The notes below the pieces were generated by a model. It did no database searches and had not been told where the DNA came from. It saw nothing but the letters and a program-made list of their open reading frames with translations. The position numbers and the translations under genes were made by a program. This document shows positions 27,115-36,654 of a stretch of 64,000 bases of DNA, in pieces. The stretch's first letter is position 1. Each line of letters starts with the position of its first letter. The stretch lies in contig NZ_WWEN01000001.1 of assembly GCF_009857745.1 (NCBI RefSeq), positions 248,001 through 312,000 of the forward strand. The letters run 5' to 3'. This stretch comes from Thalassovita mangrovi. Lineage in GTDB: Bacteria > Pseudomonadota > Alphaproteobacteria > Rhodobacterales > Rhodobacteraceae.

Positions 27115-28155
27115 TTAGTTCAGCGCGCCCATCGGAACGCCGTTGGCGACCATTTCCTGGGTCTTGGCCAGTTCCGGGTCCGAAACCAGACCGTATTCGG
27201 CCAGCGGGCCGTCGGGGCCTGCGATTTCATCCGACACGAAGAAGTCGATGTATTCCTGCAGGCCGGGGATCACACCCAGGTGCGCTTTCTTCACGTAGAA
27301 GAACAGCGGGCGCGACACCGGGTATTCGCCGGTTGCGATCGATTCGGTCGAGGGTACGATGCCGCCCATGGTGGCAACGCGCAGCTTGTCGGTGTTGTTT
27401 TCGTAGAACGACAGACCGAAGACGCCCAGGGCCTGCGGGTTGGCTTCCAGACGGGCCAGGGTTTCGGTGTAGTCGCCGTCGATGTCGACCGAAACGCCGT
27501 CGGTGCGCAGGGTGTAGCAGGCTTTCGCAGCCTTTTTCTTGTCGCCGCCGTTGGCTTCTTTGTAGATATCATAGGCGCCGGTGGCTTTACAGCCGGCTTC
27601 CAGAACCTTCACGTCGAAGACTTCGCGGGTGCCGTGCTTGGTGCCCGGGATGAAGGCCAGGATGGCTTGGTCGGCCAGGTCGCCGTTCACGTCGGCCCAG
27701 GTTTTGTTGGTGTTGTCGACCAGCTTGCCGTCGACGACGACCTGAGCGGCCAGAGCGTTGTACCAGTCGGCCGGGGTGAAGGCGAATTCCGGGCCGTTGA
27801 TGTCCGAGGCAAAGACGATGCCGTCATAGCCGATACGGACTTCCATGATTTCGTTGACGCCGTTGCTGGCGCACAGGTCGATATCCGACTGCTTGATGCG
27901 CGAGGACGAGTTGGCGATGTCGATGGTGTTTTCGCCGACACCTTCACACATTTTCTTACGGCCGGCACCCGAACCGCCACCTTCAACGACGGGGGTCGGG
28001 AAGTCGAAGTTTTCGCCGAAGGCTTCGGCGACGATGGTTGCGTAGGGCAGAACGGTCGACGAACCGGCGATCTGGATCTGATCACGGGCCGAAGCAGCGG
28101 TTGCGGAAACGGCAGCGATCGCTAGAGCCGAGGCGGTCAGTTTCACGAAGGACAT
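27115..28155 (-). CDS. pstS: Periplasmic phosphate-binding protein PstS
   Basis: A 346-residue phosphate receptor. The signal peptide runs to about SATAASA at residue 23; the binding motif AGSSTVLPYA follows, then VEGGGSGAGRKK and SSSRIKQSD, all phosphate-contacting loops of this family. The start ATG at 28155 gives a normal signal peptide, whereas 51 further open codons have none. It is the first gene of the pst operon, 86 bp behind a Pho box. Confidence 0.94.
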   Translation of the reverse strand: MSFVKLTASALAIAAVSATAASARDQIQIAGSSTVLPYATIVAEAFGENFDFPTPVVEGGGSGAGRKKMCEGVGENTIDIANSSSRIKQSDIDLCASNGVNEIMEVRIGYDGIVFASDINGPEFAFTPADWYNALAAQVVVDGKLVDNTNKTWADVNGDLADQAILAFIPGTKHGTREVFDVKVLEAGCKATGAYDIYKEANGGDKKKAAKACYTLRTDGVSVDIDGDYTETLARLEANPQALGVFGLSFYENNTDKLRVATMGGIVPSTESIATGEYPVSRPLFFYVKKAHLGVIPGLQEYIDFFVSDEIAGPDGPLAEYGLVSDPELAKTQEMVANGVPMGALN

Positions 28156-28240
28156 AGGGAAACTCCTGATTTCGTTTTGTGCAGGATCATCCATTTTGAT
28201 GATCTCAAAAGGCGGCCTATCGGGTTCACACGATGCTTTT

Positions 28241-28269
28241 GTGACAGCTATGTAACAGTTACATGACAA
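28241..28269 (-). promoter_or_regulatory. Three-repeat Pho box upstream of pstS
   Basis: On the minus strand three 7-bp direct repeats, TTGTCAT, CTGTTAC and CTGTCAC, are spaced 4 bp apart (11-bp period). This matches the PhoB site CTGTCAT-N4-CTGTCAT with an extra half-site. It lies 86 bp before the pstS start. Confidence 0.85.
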
Positions 28270-28406
28270 CCGGCCATTAATTGCCGGCAGATCGTCACAC
28301 TGAAACAAGGAATAATGCTTACCCCTTGTTTTAAATCATTTTATTTATCGGAAATGCTGCACGCAGAAAAACCCGCCGCAGGCCGCCAGATAGACAAGTG
28401 ACGCCG

Positions 28407-29450
28407 TTAGTCTAGCGCCGGAAGAATCACGGTGAAGCGGCTGCCCTCTCCGGCGGTGCTTTCGATCTTCAGCCGGCCGCGGTGCCGGTTGACGATATGC
28501 TTGACGATGGCCAGCCCCAAACCGGTGCCGCCCATTTCGCGCGACCGGTGGCTGTCGACGCGGTAAAACCGTTCGGTCAGCCGCGGCAGATGCACTTGGT
28601 CGATGCCCGACCCGGTATCGCGCACCTCGACCCGCACCCCGGGTCCGCGCAGCGCCGGATCGCGCTGCATCTGGGTCAGCCGAACGGTCACCGTCTGATC
28701 GGTGCCGCCGTATTTGATCGCGTTCTCGATCAGGTTGGTGAAGACCTGGCGCAGCTGGTCTTCGTCGCCGGGCACCAGCACCGGGGTCGAGGGCAATTCG
28801 TCCTGCAGGGTGACCCGCGACTTTTCCGCCACCGGCGCGATGCGGCGCAGGGTCGATCCGATCAGTTCGGTCAGGTCGGTGCTTTGCGACGGGCGGATGC
28901 GTTCTTCGGATTCCACCTGGCTCAGCGACAGCAGGTCGCTGACCAGCCGGTTCATCCGCCCCGCTTCGTTCATCATGATGCCCAGGAAACGTTCCTGCGC
29001 CGCCGGGTCCTTGCTGGCCGGGCCCTGCAGGGTTTCGATGAACCCCATCAGCGCGGTCAGCGGCGTGCGCAGTTCGTGGCTGACATTGGCGACGAAATCC
29101 CGCCGCATCTGGCTGATCGCCTCGACATGGGTGATGTCTTCGAAACTGACCAGCACGCCATGCCCCTCGGCCAGGTCGATATAACCGCAATGAACCTGAT
29201 AGGTCATTTCATTGCGGTCGGCGCTGGTCAGGTAGCGGGTGGTCTTGGGCTTGCGCGAGGTCGCGCAGGCCTCGATCGCGTCGAGAACCGATGGGTGGCG
29301 CAGCACGGTGACCAGGTGGCGGCCCGCCAGCCCCTGCCCCAGCAGCTTTTCCGCCCGGGCATTGGCGCCGACGATCCTGTCGCCCTGCGTGACCATCAGC
29401 GTGGGCAATGGCAGGGCGTCGATCAGCCCCTGGATGGCATCCTGCGTCAT
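28407..29450 (-). CDS. phoR: Phosphate regulon sensor kinase PhoR, soluble form
   Basis: A 347-residue histidine kinase: PAS domain (about residues 5-105), HisKA with the phospho-His in FVANVSHELRTPLTAL near 125, and HATPase with NLIENAIKYGG, DTGSGI and GGTGLGLAIVKH. Unlike E. coli PhoR no N-terminal membrane helix is visible; the protein begins directly with the PAS domain. It follows the carbonic anhydrase gene by 7 bp, so it seems to be transcribed with yicC-gmk, separate from pst. The PhoR assignment rests on sequence and on lying next to the pst operon. Confidence 0.88.
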   Translation of the reverse strand: MTQDAIQGLIDALPLPTLMVTQGDRIVGANARAEKLLGQGLAGRHLVTVLRHPSVLDAIEACATSRKPKTTRYLTSADRNEMTYQVHCGYIDLAEGHGVLVSFEDITHVEAISQMRRDFVANVSHELRTPLTALMGFIETLQGPASKDPAAQERFLGIMMNEAGRMNRLVSDLLSLSQVESEERIRPSQSTDLTELIGSTLRRIAPVAEKSRVTLQDELPSTPVLVPGDEDQLRQVFTNLIENAIKYGGTDQTVTVRLTQMQRDPALRGPGVRVEVRDTGSGIDQVHLPRLTERFYRVDSHRSREMGGTGLGLAIVKHIVNRHRGRLKIESTAGEGSRFTVILPALD

Positions 29451-29457
29451 GTCGGTC

Positions 29458-29988
29458 TCAGTCGATCGCTTGCAGCCCCGCGCGGAAGCGGCGCATGTTG
29501 TCCTGATAGTGCCTGGCGCTCCAGCGCAGCTTTTCGATGGCGTCCTCGTCGAGCTGGCGCACCACCTTGCCCGGCGCCCCCATCACCAGCGACCCGTCGG
29601 GGATTTCCTTGCCCTCGGTGATCAAGGCATTGGCCCCGATCAGACAGTTCTTGCCGATCTTGGCGCCGTTCAGCACCGTCGCACCCATGCCGATCAGGCT
29701 GTTTTCGCCGATGGTGCAGCCATGCAGCATCGCCCGGTGGCCGATGGTGCAGCCCGCCGCGATGGTCAGCGGGAAACCCTTGTCGGTATGCATCACCGTG
29801 TTTTCCTGCACGTTGCTGCCCGCGCCGATGCGGATTTCCTCGTTATCGCCGCGCAGCGTGCAGCCGAACCAGACCGAGGATGCCTCTTCCAGCACCACGT
29901 TGCCGATCACGTTGGCATCCGGCGCGACCCAGAAATCGCCGCTTTCGGGGGTGACCGGCGCTTTGCCGTCCAATGCGTAAAGGGTCAT
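29458..29988 (-). CDS. Gamma carbonic anhydrase-like hexapeptide protein
   Basis: A 176-residue left-handed beta-helix protein. Hexapeptide repeats run from about residue 18 to 140; the three metal-binding histidines are in [15 protein letters not shown]. It belongs to the YrdA/PaaY group of gamma carbonic anhydrase homologues, which bind zinc but are often weak or inactive enzymes. The ATG overlaps the gmk stop (ATGA) and phoR follows after 7 bp. Confidence 0.85.
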   Translation of the reverse strand: MTLYALDGKAPVTPESGDFWVAPDANVIGNVVLEEASSVWFGCTLRGDNEEIRIGAGSNVQENTVMHTDKGFPLTIAAGCTIGHRAMLHGCTIGENSLIGMGATVLNGAKIGKNCLIGANALITEGKEIPDGSLVMGAPGKVVRQLDEDAIEKLRWSARHYQDNMRRFRAGLQAID

Positions 29989-30626
29989 GATATGTCCTCG
30001 AATTCGCTTTGCAGGTTGCGCACATGTTCGACCAGCGCCGGTTGCTGCAGCCGCCGCAGGCGGGTCGCCTGCACGATGGTTTTCAGATCCTGCGCCGTGT
30101 TGTCCAGATCGTCGTTGATCAGCACGTAATCGTAGCTGCCCCAGTGGCTGATCTCGTCCCAGCTTTTCTGCATCCGCTTGGCGATCACTTCTGCGCTGTC
30201 CTGATCGCGGGTCACCAGACGGCGGTGCAGTTCCTTGATCGAGGGGGGCAGGATGAAGATCGACAAGGTATGCGCGGCCAAGGCCGAGTTGCGGATCTGT
30301 TCGGCACCCTGCCAGTCGATGTCGAACAGCACGTCCTGGCCGTTGTCGATGGCGGCCTGGACCGGCCCCTTGGGCGAGCCGTAGAAATTGCCGAACACAT
30401 GGGCGTGTTCCAGCATCTCGCCATCGGCCACGTCGCGCTTGAACTTTTCCTCGGTCAGGAAATGGTAATCCTGCCCATCCACTTCGCCCGGGCGCGGATC
30501 GCGGGTGGTGGCCGAGACCGAGAACCGGATCGTCGGGTCCCAGTCGCGCAACCGGCGGGTCAGGGTCGATTTTCCCGCGCCCGAAGGCGAGGACAGGATG
30601 ATCAGAAGGCCGCGTCGCTGGCTCAT
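29985..30626 (-). CDS. gmk: Guanylate kinase
   Basis: A 213-residue enzyme converting GMP and ATP to GDP and ADP. P-loop [15 protein letters not shown] near residue 12, GMP-binding [20 protein letters not shown] near 38, and [11 protein letters not shown] near 100 are characteristic. It starts 9 bp after yicC, a conserved pairing. Confidence 0.95.
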   Translation of the reverse strand: MSQRRGLLIILSSPSGAGKSTLTRRLRDWDPTIRFSVSATTRDPRPGEVDGQDYHFLTEEKFKRDVADGEMLEHAHVFGNFYGSPKGPVQAAIDNGQDVLFDIDWQGAEQIRNSALAAHTLSIFILPPSIKELHRRLVTRDQDSAEVIAKRMQKSWDEISHWGSYDYVLINDDLDNTAQDLKTIVQATRLRRLQQPALVEHVRNLQSEFEDIS

Positions 30627-30635
30627 TGTCCGGGG

Positions 30636-31526
30636 TTACTCCACATTCTGCACTTGTTCGCGCATTTGATCGATCACGGTCTTCAGGTCCAGCCCGATCC
30701 GCGTAAGATCGGCATTTTGCGACTTGGAACACAGCGTGTTGGCTTCGCGATTGAATTCCTGCATGAGGAAATCGATTTTCCGCCCCACCGGATTGCGTTC
30801 CTGCAAAAGCCCGCGCGCCGCGCCGATATGGGCCTTCAGCCGGTCGAGTTCCTCGGTCACGTCCGATTTCACCGCGATCAGCGCCAGTTCCTGCGCGATG
30901 CGCTGTTCATCCACCGCGTCGGTGTTCTGGGTCACCCGGTCCAGCGCATTGCGCAACGCCGCCGCCATTTCCGACCGGCGCGCCGCCACCGCTTCCTCGG
31001 CCTGTGCGACCAGCGTTTCGATCTCGCCGGTCTGCCGGGTCAGCACCGCGTGCAGCGCCTCGCCCTCGGAGGCGCGCATCGCCAGGAACTGCGCCAGCAG
31101 CGGTTCGAAATCCGCGATCAGCGCCGCCGCCAGCTCCTTGGTTTCCTGCTCGGGCGAGGTCTGTTCCAAAACGCCCCTCACCGACAGCAGATCGGCCGCC
31201 GTGGTCTGGGCCAGCGACAGCCCGCGTTCCTTGGCCTTGTGTTCGACCGTCGCCAAAGCCGAGAGGACCGAAGCCAGCACCGCGTCGTTGACCGACAATT
31301 CGCTGCCCATCTCTTCGCGCTGCACCCTGAGCGTAAGGGTGACGTTGCCGCGGCCCAATGCCTTGCCCAGACGAGCGCGCAAGGCGGTTTCCAGCCCCTC
31401 GATCCAGTCGGGTACGCGCAGCCGCAGGTCCAGCCCCTTGGCGTTGACCGACCGCATTTCCCAGGTCCAGCTGAACGGCGCATGGGCGCCGGTGCCGGAC
31501 GCGAACCCTGTCATCGACTGTATCAA
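30636..31526 (-). CDS. yicC: YicC-family endoribonuclease
   Basis: A 296-residue YicC protein; E. coli YicC is a hexameric endoribonuclease acting on small RNAs such as RyhB. The N-terminal SMTGFASG block and the C-terminal [22 protein letters not shown] block are diagnostic. I place the start at the TTG at 31526 (reads LIQSMTGFA), preceded by a GGGGAGGGG ribosome site; the first ATG, at 31514, would cut the conserved motif. Upstream of gmk in one operon. Confidence 0.88.
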   Translation of the reverse strand: MIQSMTGFASGTGAHAPFSWTWEMRSVNAKGLDLRLRVPDWIEGLETALRARLGKALGRGNVTLTLRVQREEMGSELSVNDAVLASVLSALATVEHKAKERGLSLAQTTAADLLSVRGVLEQTSPEQETKELAAALIADFEPLLAQFLAMRASEGEALHAVLTRQTGEIETLVAQAEEAVAARRSEMAAALRNALDRVTQNTDAVDEQRIAQELALIAVKSDVTEELDRLKAHIGAARGLLQERNPVGRKIDFLMQEFNREANTLCSKSQNADLTRIGLDLKTVIDQMREQVQNVE

Positions 31527-31609
31527 AGGCCCCTCCCCCCGCGTGAGATTTTCCTTGGGCTTAGCCCAGTTTGCCCCGTGAGGCCAGCGCAACCGGCGGT
31601 GGGGGAATG

Positions 31610-31672
31610 GAGGGGCGCTGCCCCTCTTGGCCCTTGGCCAATTCACCCCGGGATATTTTTGAACAGAAGAAG
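31610..31672 (+). repeat. Dispersed hairpin-tail element, copy C
   Basis: Hairpin 1 GAGGGGC-GCT-GCCCCTC (31610-31626), hairpin 2 TTGGCC/GGCCAA (31627-31641), then ATTCACCCCGG and the tail ATATTTTTGAACAGAAGAAG ending at 31672. It lies between the end of aroG and the start of yicC. Confidence 0.82.
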
Positions 31673-31706
31673 TGGGGGCGGCCCGGCAAGGGCGCGCCCC
31701 GATTAC

Positions 31707-33074
31707 TCAGCCCGCCTTGGCCTGGCTGTTTTCGCGCAGCGCCGAAAGTTCCTCGGCTACCAGGAAAGCCAGTTCCAGCGACTGGCTGGCGTTCAGGCGC
31801 GGGTCGCAGGCGGTGTGGTAGCGCGCCGACAGGTCCTCTTCGGTCACCGCGCGCACGCCGCCGGTGCATTCGGTCACGTCCTGGCCGGTCATTTCGAAAT
31901 GCACGCCGCCCGGGATGGTGCCCTCGGCGCGGTGGATGGCGAAGAATTCCTGCACCTCGCGCAGCACCGATTCAAACGGCCGGGTCTTGTAGCCGGTGGC
32001 CGACTTGATCGTGTTGCCATGCATCGGGTCGCAGGTCCAAAGCACCTTGGCGCCCTCTTCCTGCACCGCCTTGATCAGCCGCGGCAGGTGATCGCCGACA
32101 TTGCCGGCGCCGAAACGGGCGATCAGGGTCAGACGGCCCTCTTCGTTTTCCGGGTTCAGCTTGGCCATCAGCACCTTGAGGTCCTCGGCGGTGGTGGTGG
32201 GACCGCATTTCAGCCCGATCGGGTTCAGCACGCCGCGGCAGAATTCCACATGGGCGCCGTCGGGCTGCCGGGTGCGGTCGCCGATCCAGATCATGTGACC
32301 CGAGCCCGCCAGCCACTTGCCGGAGGTGGAATCGATCCGGCACAGCGCCTCTTCGTATTCCAGCAGCAGCGCTTCGTGGCTGGTGTAGAAATCCACCGTC
32401 TGCAGCGAGGGTTCACGGTCGCTGTCGAGCCCGGCGGCCTTCATGAAATCGAGCGTGTCGCTGATCCGGTTGGCCATGTCGCGGTATTTTGCAGCCTTTT
32501 CGCCCTCGGCAAAGCCCAGCGTCCAGGAATGCACCTGGTGCACATCGGCATAGCCGCCGGTGGAAAAGGCGCGCAGCAGGTTCAGCGTCGCCGCGGCCTG
32601 GGTATAGGCCTGCAGCATCTTGTTCGGATCGGGGATCCGCGCCTCGGGGGTGAAGGCCAGTTCGTTGATGATGTCGCCGCGATAGCTGGGCAGTTCCACC
32701 TCGCCCACGGTTTCGGTCGGCGCAGACCGGGGCTTGGCGAATTGACCGGCCATGCGGCCGACCTTCACCACCGGCACCTTGGCGCCATAGGTCAGCACCA
32801 TCGCCATCTGCAGCATCACCTTGAAAGTGTCGCGGATCGCGTTGGCGCTGAATTGCTCAAAACTTTCGGCGCAGTCGCCGCCCTGCAGCAGGAAGGCTTC
32901 TCCGCGCGAGGCGGCGCCAAGGGCAGCTTTCAGCTTGCGCGCCTCACCGGCGAAGACCAGCGGCGGATATTTGGACAGCTGCGCCTCGACGGCGTTCAGC
33001 GCGGCCTGATCCGTATAATCGGGCATCTGAACCCTAGGCTTCGAACGCCAATTGGTTTTTTGCCACTCGCTCAT
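31707..33074 (-). CDS. aroG: Class II DAHP synthase
   Basis: A 455-residue 3-deoxy-7-phosphoheptulonate synthase that condenses phosphoenolpyruvate with erythrose 4-phosphate as the first shikimate step. Plant-type (class II) blocks are clear: [26 protein letters not shown] near 82, the Mn-binding CDPMHGN near 350 and the [18 protein letters not shown] strand near 385. Length fits. Divergent from the GlxA-type regulator; the 171-bp gap holds both promoters. Confidence 0.93.
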   Translation of the reverse strand: MSEWQKTNWRSKPRVQMPDYTDQAALNAVEAQLSKYPPLVFAGEARKLKAALGAASRGEAFLLQGGDCAESFEQFSANAIRDTFKVMLQMAMVLTYGAKVPVVKVGRMAGQFAKPRSAPTETVGEVELPSYRGDIINELAFTPEARIPDPNKMLQAYTQAAATLNLLRAFSTGGYADVHQVHSWTLGFAEGEKAAKYRDMANRISDTLDFMKAAGLDSDREPSLQTVDFYTSHEALLLEYEEALCRIDSTSGKWLAGSGHMIWIGDRTRQPDGAHVEFCRGVLNPIGLKCGPTTTAEDLKVLMAKLNPENEEGRLTLIARFGAGNVGDHLPRLIKAVQEEGAKVLWTCDPMHGNTIKSATGYKTRPFESVLREVQEFFAIHRAEGTIPGGVHFEMTGQDVTECTGGVRAVTEEDLSARYHTACDPRLNASQSLELAFLVAEELSALRENSQAKAG

Positions 33075-33245
33075 GGTCGTAACTCCGGTTCGTCAACTAA
33101 TGTCGTTTTCCTATATAGAACCCGTCGGTCCCTGACCATAACCGATTCAAAAACTTCATATATGGCATGGTCGCGGGGCCCCGGCCCTTGCGCGGCGTTC
33201 AAAAAGCTGCTGTGCTCACCCCCATTCTGGCAAAGGATCGCAGCC

Positions 33246-34247
33246 ATGGATACATCTCGCAAGGCCGTCGAAGTGTCGGGCGTCACCAGCAGGCCCCGTC
33301 GCTTTGTCTTTGTTTTGATGGAAAATTTCACGCTGATGAGCTTCTCTGCGGCGCTCGAATGCCTGCGCCTTGCCAACCGGATGTCGGGCAAGCAGCTTTA
33401 TGACTGGATCCTGATCGGTGAAGGTGGCGACAGCGTGCGCTGTTCTGCGGGAACCGAATTCAAGCTCGATGGCGGGCTGGACGAACTGACCCGCGACGAC
33501 ACGCTGATCCTGTGCGGCGGCGAACACGTGCAGAAGGCCACCAGCAAGAAACTGCTGTCCTGGCTGCGCCGCGAAGCGCGCAAGGGAATCATGATCGGCG
33601 GGGTTTGCACCGCCACCTATGCGCTGGCCAAGGCCGGGCTGCTGGACGGCAAGCGCGCCACGATCCACTGGGAAAACCACGACAGTTTCATCGAGGAATT
33701 CGACGAGGTGGAACTGACCAAGTCGGTCTTCGTGGTCGATGGCAACCGGATGACCGCCGCCGGCGGCACCTCGGCGATCGACATGATGCTGAACAGGATC
33801 GCCGGCGATTACGGCGCGGACCTGTCCAATGCGGTGGCCGACCAGATGATCTATTCCACCATCCGCACCGACCAGGATACGCAGCGCCTGTCGGTGCCGT
33901 CGCGCATCGGCGTGCGCCACCCCAAGCTGAGCCGGGTGATCCGCGACATGGAGGCCAATATCGAGGAACCGATCAGCCCCTCGGTTCTGGCGCAGCAGGT
34001 CGGCATGTCGACGCGGCAGCTGGAGCGGCTGTTCCGCCGGTACCTCAACCGCAGCCCGAAACGCTATTACATGGAGCTGCGTCTGCAGAAGGCGCGCAAC
34101 CTGCTGATGCAGACCGACATGAGCGTGATCAACGTGGCGCTGGCCTGCGGTTTCGCCTCGCCGTCGCATTTTTCCAAATGCTACCGGGCGCATTACAACA
34201 CCACGCCTTACCGCGAACGCGGCAGCCATGCCTCGCCGGCCGGGTGA
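33246..34247 (+). CDS. GlxA-family regulator (DJ-1/PfpI plus AraC domains)
   Basis: A 333-residue regulator. Residues about 15-190 are a DJ-1/PfpI-like class I amidotransferase domain (GGVCTATYALAKAGLLDGKRA), without evident catalytic function in this group; residues about 225-325 hold two AraC helix-turn-helices (SVLAQQVGMSTRQLERLFRR and NVALACGFASPSHFSKCYRA). GbdR and ArgR/CdhR of Pseudomonas, which control quaternary amine and arginine use, have this layout. Target genes are unknown; the transporter downstream is a candidate. Confidence 0.85.
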   Translation: MDTSRKAVEVSGVTSRPRRFVFVLMENFTLMSFSAALECLRLANRMSGKQLYDWILIGEGGDSVRCSAGTEFKLDGGLDELTRDDTLILCGGEHVQKATSKKLLSWLRREARKGIMIGGVCTATYALAKAGLLDGKRATIHWENHDSFIEEFDEVELTKSVFVVDGNRMTAAGGTSAIDMMLNRIAGDYGADLSNAVADQMIYSTIRTDQDTQRLSVPSRIGVRHPKLSRVIRDMEANIEEPISPSVLAQQVGMSTRQLERLFRRYLNRSPKRYYMELRLQKARNLLMQTDMSVINVALACGFASPSHFSKCYRAHYNTTPYRERGSHASPAG

Positions 34248-34584
34248 GCGCCCAATAGATTCGCATCACTGGACGATTGCCCCAACGTCACCCTGTTTCG
34301 GATCGCGACGGGTCAGAGCGCAATTGCCTCCCGCTTTGCAGATCAGCTTCGGGATTGTCGGGTTGCATTGCTGGAATTTCACCATCGTAAAAGTGGCAAA
34401 ACAAGCAATTATTGTCGTGAATTGGTTACAAAACGTCCTTTCGGCCATCCGCGCCGGGGCGGATGCAGCAGCGGTCCGATCACCGCGTCCCTACCGGCTA
34501 TTGGGTATTCCTGAGTACTTTTCATTTCCGGAAACCGGCGATAGGGTTCGCACCGGACCTATGTTCCAACACGGGAGAAGACTT
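34248..34584. other. Intergenic region before the liv-type operon
   Basis: About 340 bp with a GC-poor middle (34370-34440) that probably holds the promoter of the binding-protein gene. I found no terminator, small gene or recognisable operator. Confidence 0.4.
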
Positions 34585-35766
34585 ATGAAAAAAATGCTTA
34601 TGGCGACCGCCGCAACCGCCCTGATGGCTGGCGGCGCGATGGCCGATGAAATCAAACTCGGTGTGATCCTGGGCTTCACCGGCCCGATCGAATCCCTGAC
34701 GCCCTCGATGGCCGACGGCGCCGAGCTGGCGATGAAGGAAGTCAGCGACAGCGGCAAGCTGCTGGGCGGCGCCACCGTCGCGCCGGTGCGTGCTGACTCG
34801 ACCTGCGTCGACGCAGGCGCGGCCACCGCGGCCGCCGAACGCCTGGTCACCGCCGAAGGCGTCAAGGGCATCATGGGCGCCGACTGTTCCGGCGTCACCG
34901 GTGCGATCCTGGCCAACGTCGCCGTGCCGAACGGCGTGGTCATGATTTCGCCCTCGGCCACTTCGCCCGCCCTGTCGGAAGCCGAAGACAACGGCCTGTT
35001 CTTCCGGACCGCCCCGTCGGATGCCCGCCAGGGTGTCGTGATGAGCGAAATCCTGATGGAAGAAGGCATCAAGGAAGTCGCGCTGACCTACACCAACAAC
35101 GACTACGGCAAGGGTCTGGCCGACAGCTTCAAGGCTGCCTACGAAGGCATGGGCGGCACCGTGACCATCAACGCCGCGCATGAAGACGGCAAGGCCGACT
35201 ACACCGCGGAAGTCGCGGCACTGGCAGCGGCCGGCGGTCAGCGTCTGGTCGTCGCGGGTTACGTCGACCAGGGCGGTGCCGGCATCGTCCGCGCGGCGCT
35301 GGACATGGGCGCATTCGACAGCTTCCACTTCCCCGACGGCATGATCGGCCAGGCGCTGGAAGACAACTTCGGTTCGGAAGTCGAAGGCTCGACCGGTCAG
35401 CACCCCGGCACCGACAGCCCGGGCGCGGCGAAATTCGTCGAACAGGTCGGCGGTGCATTCGACGCCACCTCGCCCTTCACCCCGGAATCCTACGACGCTG
35501 CCGCTCTGATCATGCTGGCGATGCAGGCGGCCGGTTCGGCAGAACCGGGCGACTACAAGTCCAAGGTCATGGACGTCGCCAACGCACCGGGTGAAAAGAT
35601 CTATCCCGGCGAGCTGGGCAAGGCGCTGGACATCATCGCCGGCGGCGGTGACATCGATTACGTCGGCGCAACCGCCGTCGAACTGATCGGTCCCGGTGAA
35701 TCGGCAGGCAACTACCGCCAGATCACCTTCAAGGACGGCAAGATCACCACGGTGAAGTATCGCTAA
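34585..35766 (+). CDS. Branched-chain amino-acid-type ABC binding protein
   Basis: A 393-residue periplasmic receptor of the LivJ/K family (Peripla_BP_6). A signal peptide MKKMLMATAATALMAGGAMA precedes DEIKLGVILGFTGPIES; the binding-site loop ISPSATSPALS lies near 125. ATG 34585 follows a GGGAGAAG ribosome site; an upstream open frame lacks a signal. It heads a full liv-type operon. Ligands of this family range from Leu/Ile/Val to amides and aromatics, so substrate is open. Confidence 0.87.
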   Translation: MKKMLMATAATALMAGGAMADEIKLGVILGFTGPIESLTPSMADGAELAMKEVSDSGKLLGGATVAPVRADSTCVDAGAATAAAERLVTAEGVKGIMGADCSGVTGAILANVAVPNGVVMISPSATSPALSEAEDNGLFFRTAPSDARQGVVMSEILMEEGIKEVALTYTNNDYGKGLADSFKAAYEGMGGTVTINAAHEDGKADYTAEVAALAAAGGQRLVVAGYVDQGGAGIVRAALDMGAFDSFHFPDGMIGQALEDNFGSEVEGSTGQHPGTDSPGAAKFVEQVGGAFDATSPFTPESYDAAALIMLAMQAAGSAEPGDYKSKVMDVANAPGEKIYPGELGKALDIIAGGGDIDYVGATAVELIGPGESAGNYRQITFKDGKITTVKYR

Positions 35767-35787
35767 GATCCGGCCCTGAGAGATTTG

Positions 35788-35816
35788 AACAGCCCGGCCG
35801 CAATTGCCGGGCTGTT
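35788..35816 (+). terminator. Intercistronic hairpin after the binding-protein gene
   Basis: AACAGCCCGGC/GCCGGGCTGTT, 11 bp, loop CGCAATT, no U-run. Placed as in pst between the receptor gene and the rest of the operon, it likely lowers downstream expression relative to the receptor. Confidence 0.6.
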
Positions 35817-35871
35817 CTGGTATAACTGACAACGAAAAAGGCGCAAAATCGCGCCAAGACGGGGGAAGCTG

Positions 35872-36654
35872 ATGATCGTCGTTGAAGACGTCCATAAGCA
35901 TTTCGGTGGTTTTCACGCCGTGGACGGCGCGTCCCTGACCATCGAACAGGGCTCCATCACCGGGCTGATCGGCCCGAACGGGGCTGGAAAAACCACTCTT
36001 TTCAATGTCATCGCCGGCGTTCTCCCACCGACCTCCGGTCGCGTGACGATGGATGGCGAAGACATCACCGGTCTGCCGCCGCATGACCTGTTCCACAAGG
36101 GATTGCTGCGCACCTTCCAGATCGCGCATGAATTTTCCTCGATGACCTGCCGGGAAAACCTGATGATGGTGCCAGGCACGCAATCGGGCGAAACCCTTTG
36201 GAACACCTGGTTCGGGCGCAAGCGGATCGCCGACGAGGAACGCGCGCTGCGCGCCAAGGCCGACGAGGTTCTGGAATTCCTCACCATCGAACACATCGCC
36301 GACCTGAAGGCGGGCGAGGTATCGGGCGGCCAGAAGAAGCTGCTGGAACTGGGCCGCACCATGATGGTCGACGCCAAGATCGTGTTCCTCGACGAGGTCG
36401 GCGCGGGCGTGAACCGCACCCTGCTTTATACCATCGCCGACGCGATCAAGCAGCTGAACCAGGAACGTGGCTACACCTTCGTGGTGATCGAACACGACAT
36501 GGATTTCATCGAAAAGCTGTGCAACCCGGTGATCTGCATGGCCGAGGGCAAGGTCCTGGCCGAGGGCACCCTGGCCGAGATCAAGGCCAACGAACAGGTG
36601 ATCGAGGCCTATCTGGGCACCGGCCTGAAGAACAAGGACAAGGTGGGCGCATGA
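35872..36654 (+). CDS. livG: Liv-type ABC transporter ATPase (LivG-like)
   Basis: A 260-residue ATPase with Walker A GPNGAGKTTLFNVI near residue 39, signature EVSGGQKKLLELGRTMM near 147, Walker B KIVFLDEVGAGVN and switch His in VIEHDMDFIEKL. A GGGGGAAG ribosome site precedes. Its stop overlaps the next start (ATGA). The dipeptide EV replaces the common EP after the Walker B Asp, as in a number of LivG proteins. Confidence 0.88.
   Translation: MIVVEDVHKHFGGFHAVDGASLTIEQGSITGLIGPNGAGKTTLFNVIAGVLPPTSGRVTMDGEDITGLPPHDLFHKGLLRTFQIAHEFSSMTCRENLMMVPGTQSGETLWNTWFGRKRIADEERALRAKADEVLEFLTIEHIADLKAGEVSGGQKKLLELGRTMMVDAKIVFLDEVGAGVNRTLLYTIADAIKQLNQERGYTFVVIEHDMDFIEKLCNPVICMAEGKVLAEGTLAEIKANEQVIEAYLGTGLKNKDKVGA

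Noticed and set aside
30009-33245. Very long plus-strand open frame antisense to gmk, yicC and aroG
   Set aside because: It is opened by high GC; the opposite strand encodes clear Gmk, YicC and DAHP synthase, and only the last part (from 33246) is a real gene.
34522-36495. A 657-codon minus-strand frame
   Set aside because: Antisense to the liv receptor and livG; no recognisable domain and no ribosome site.
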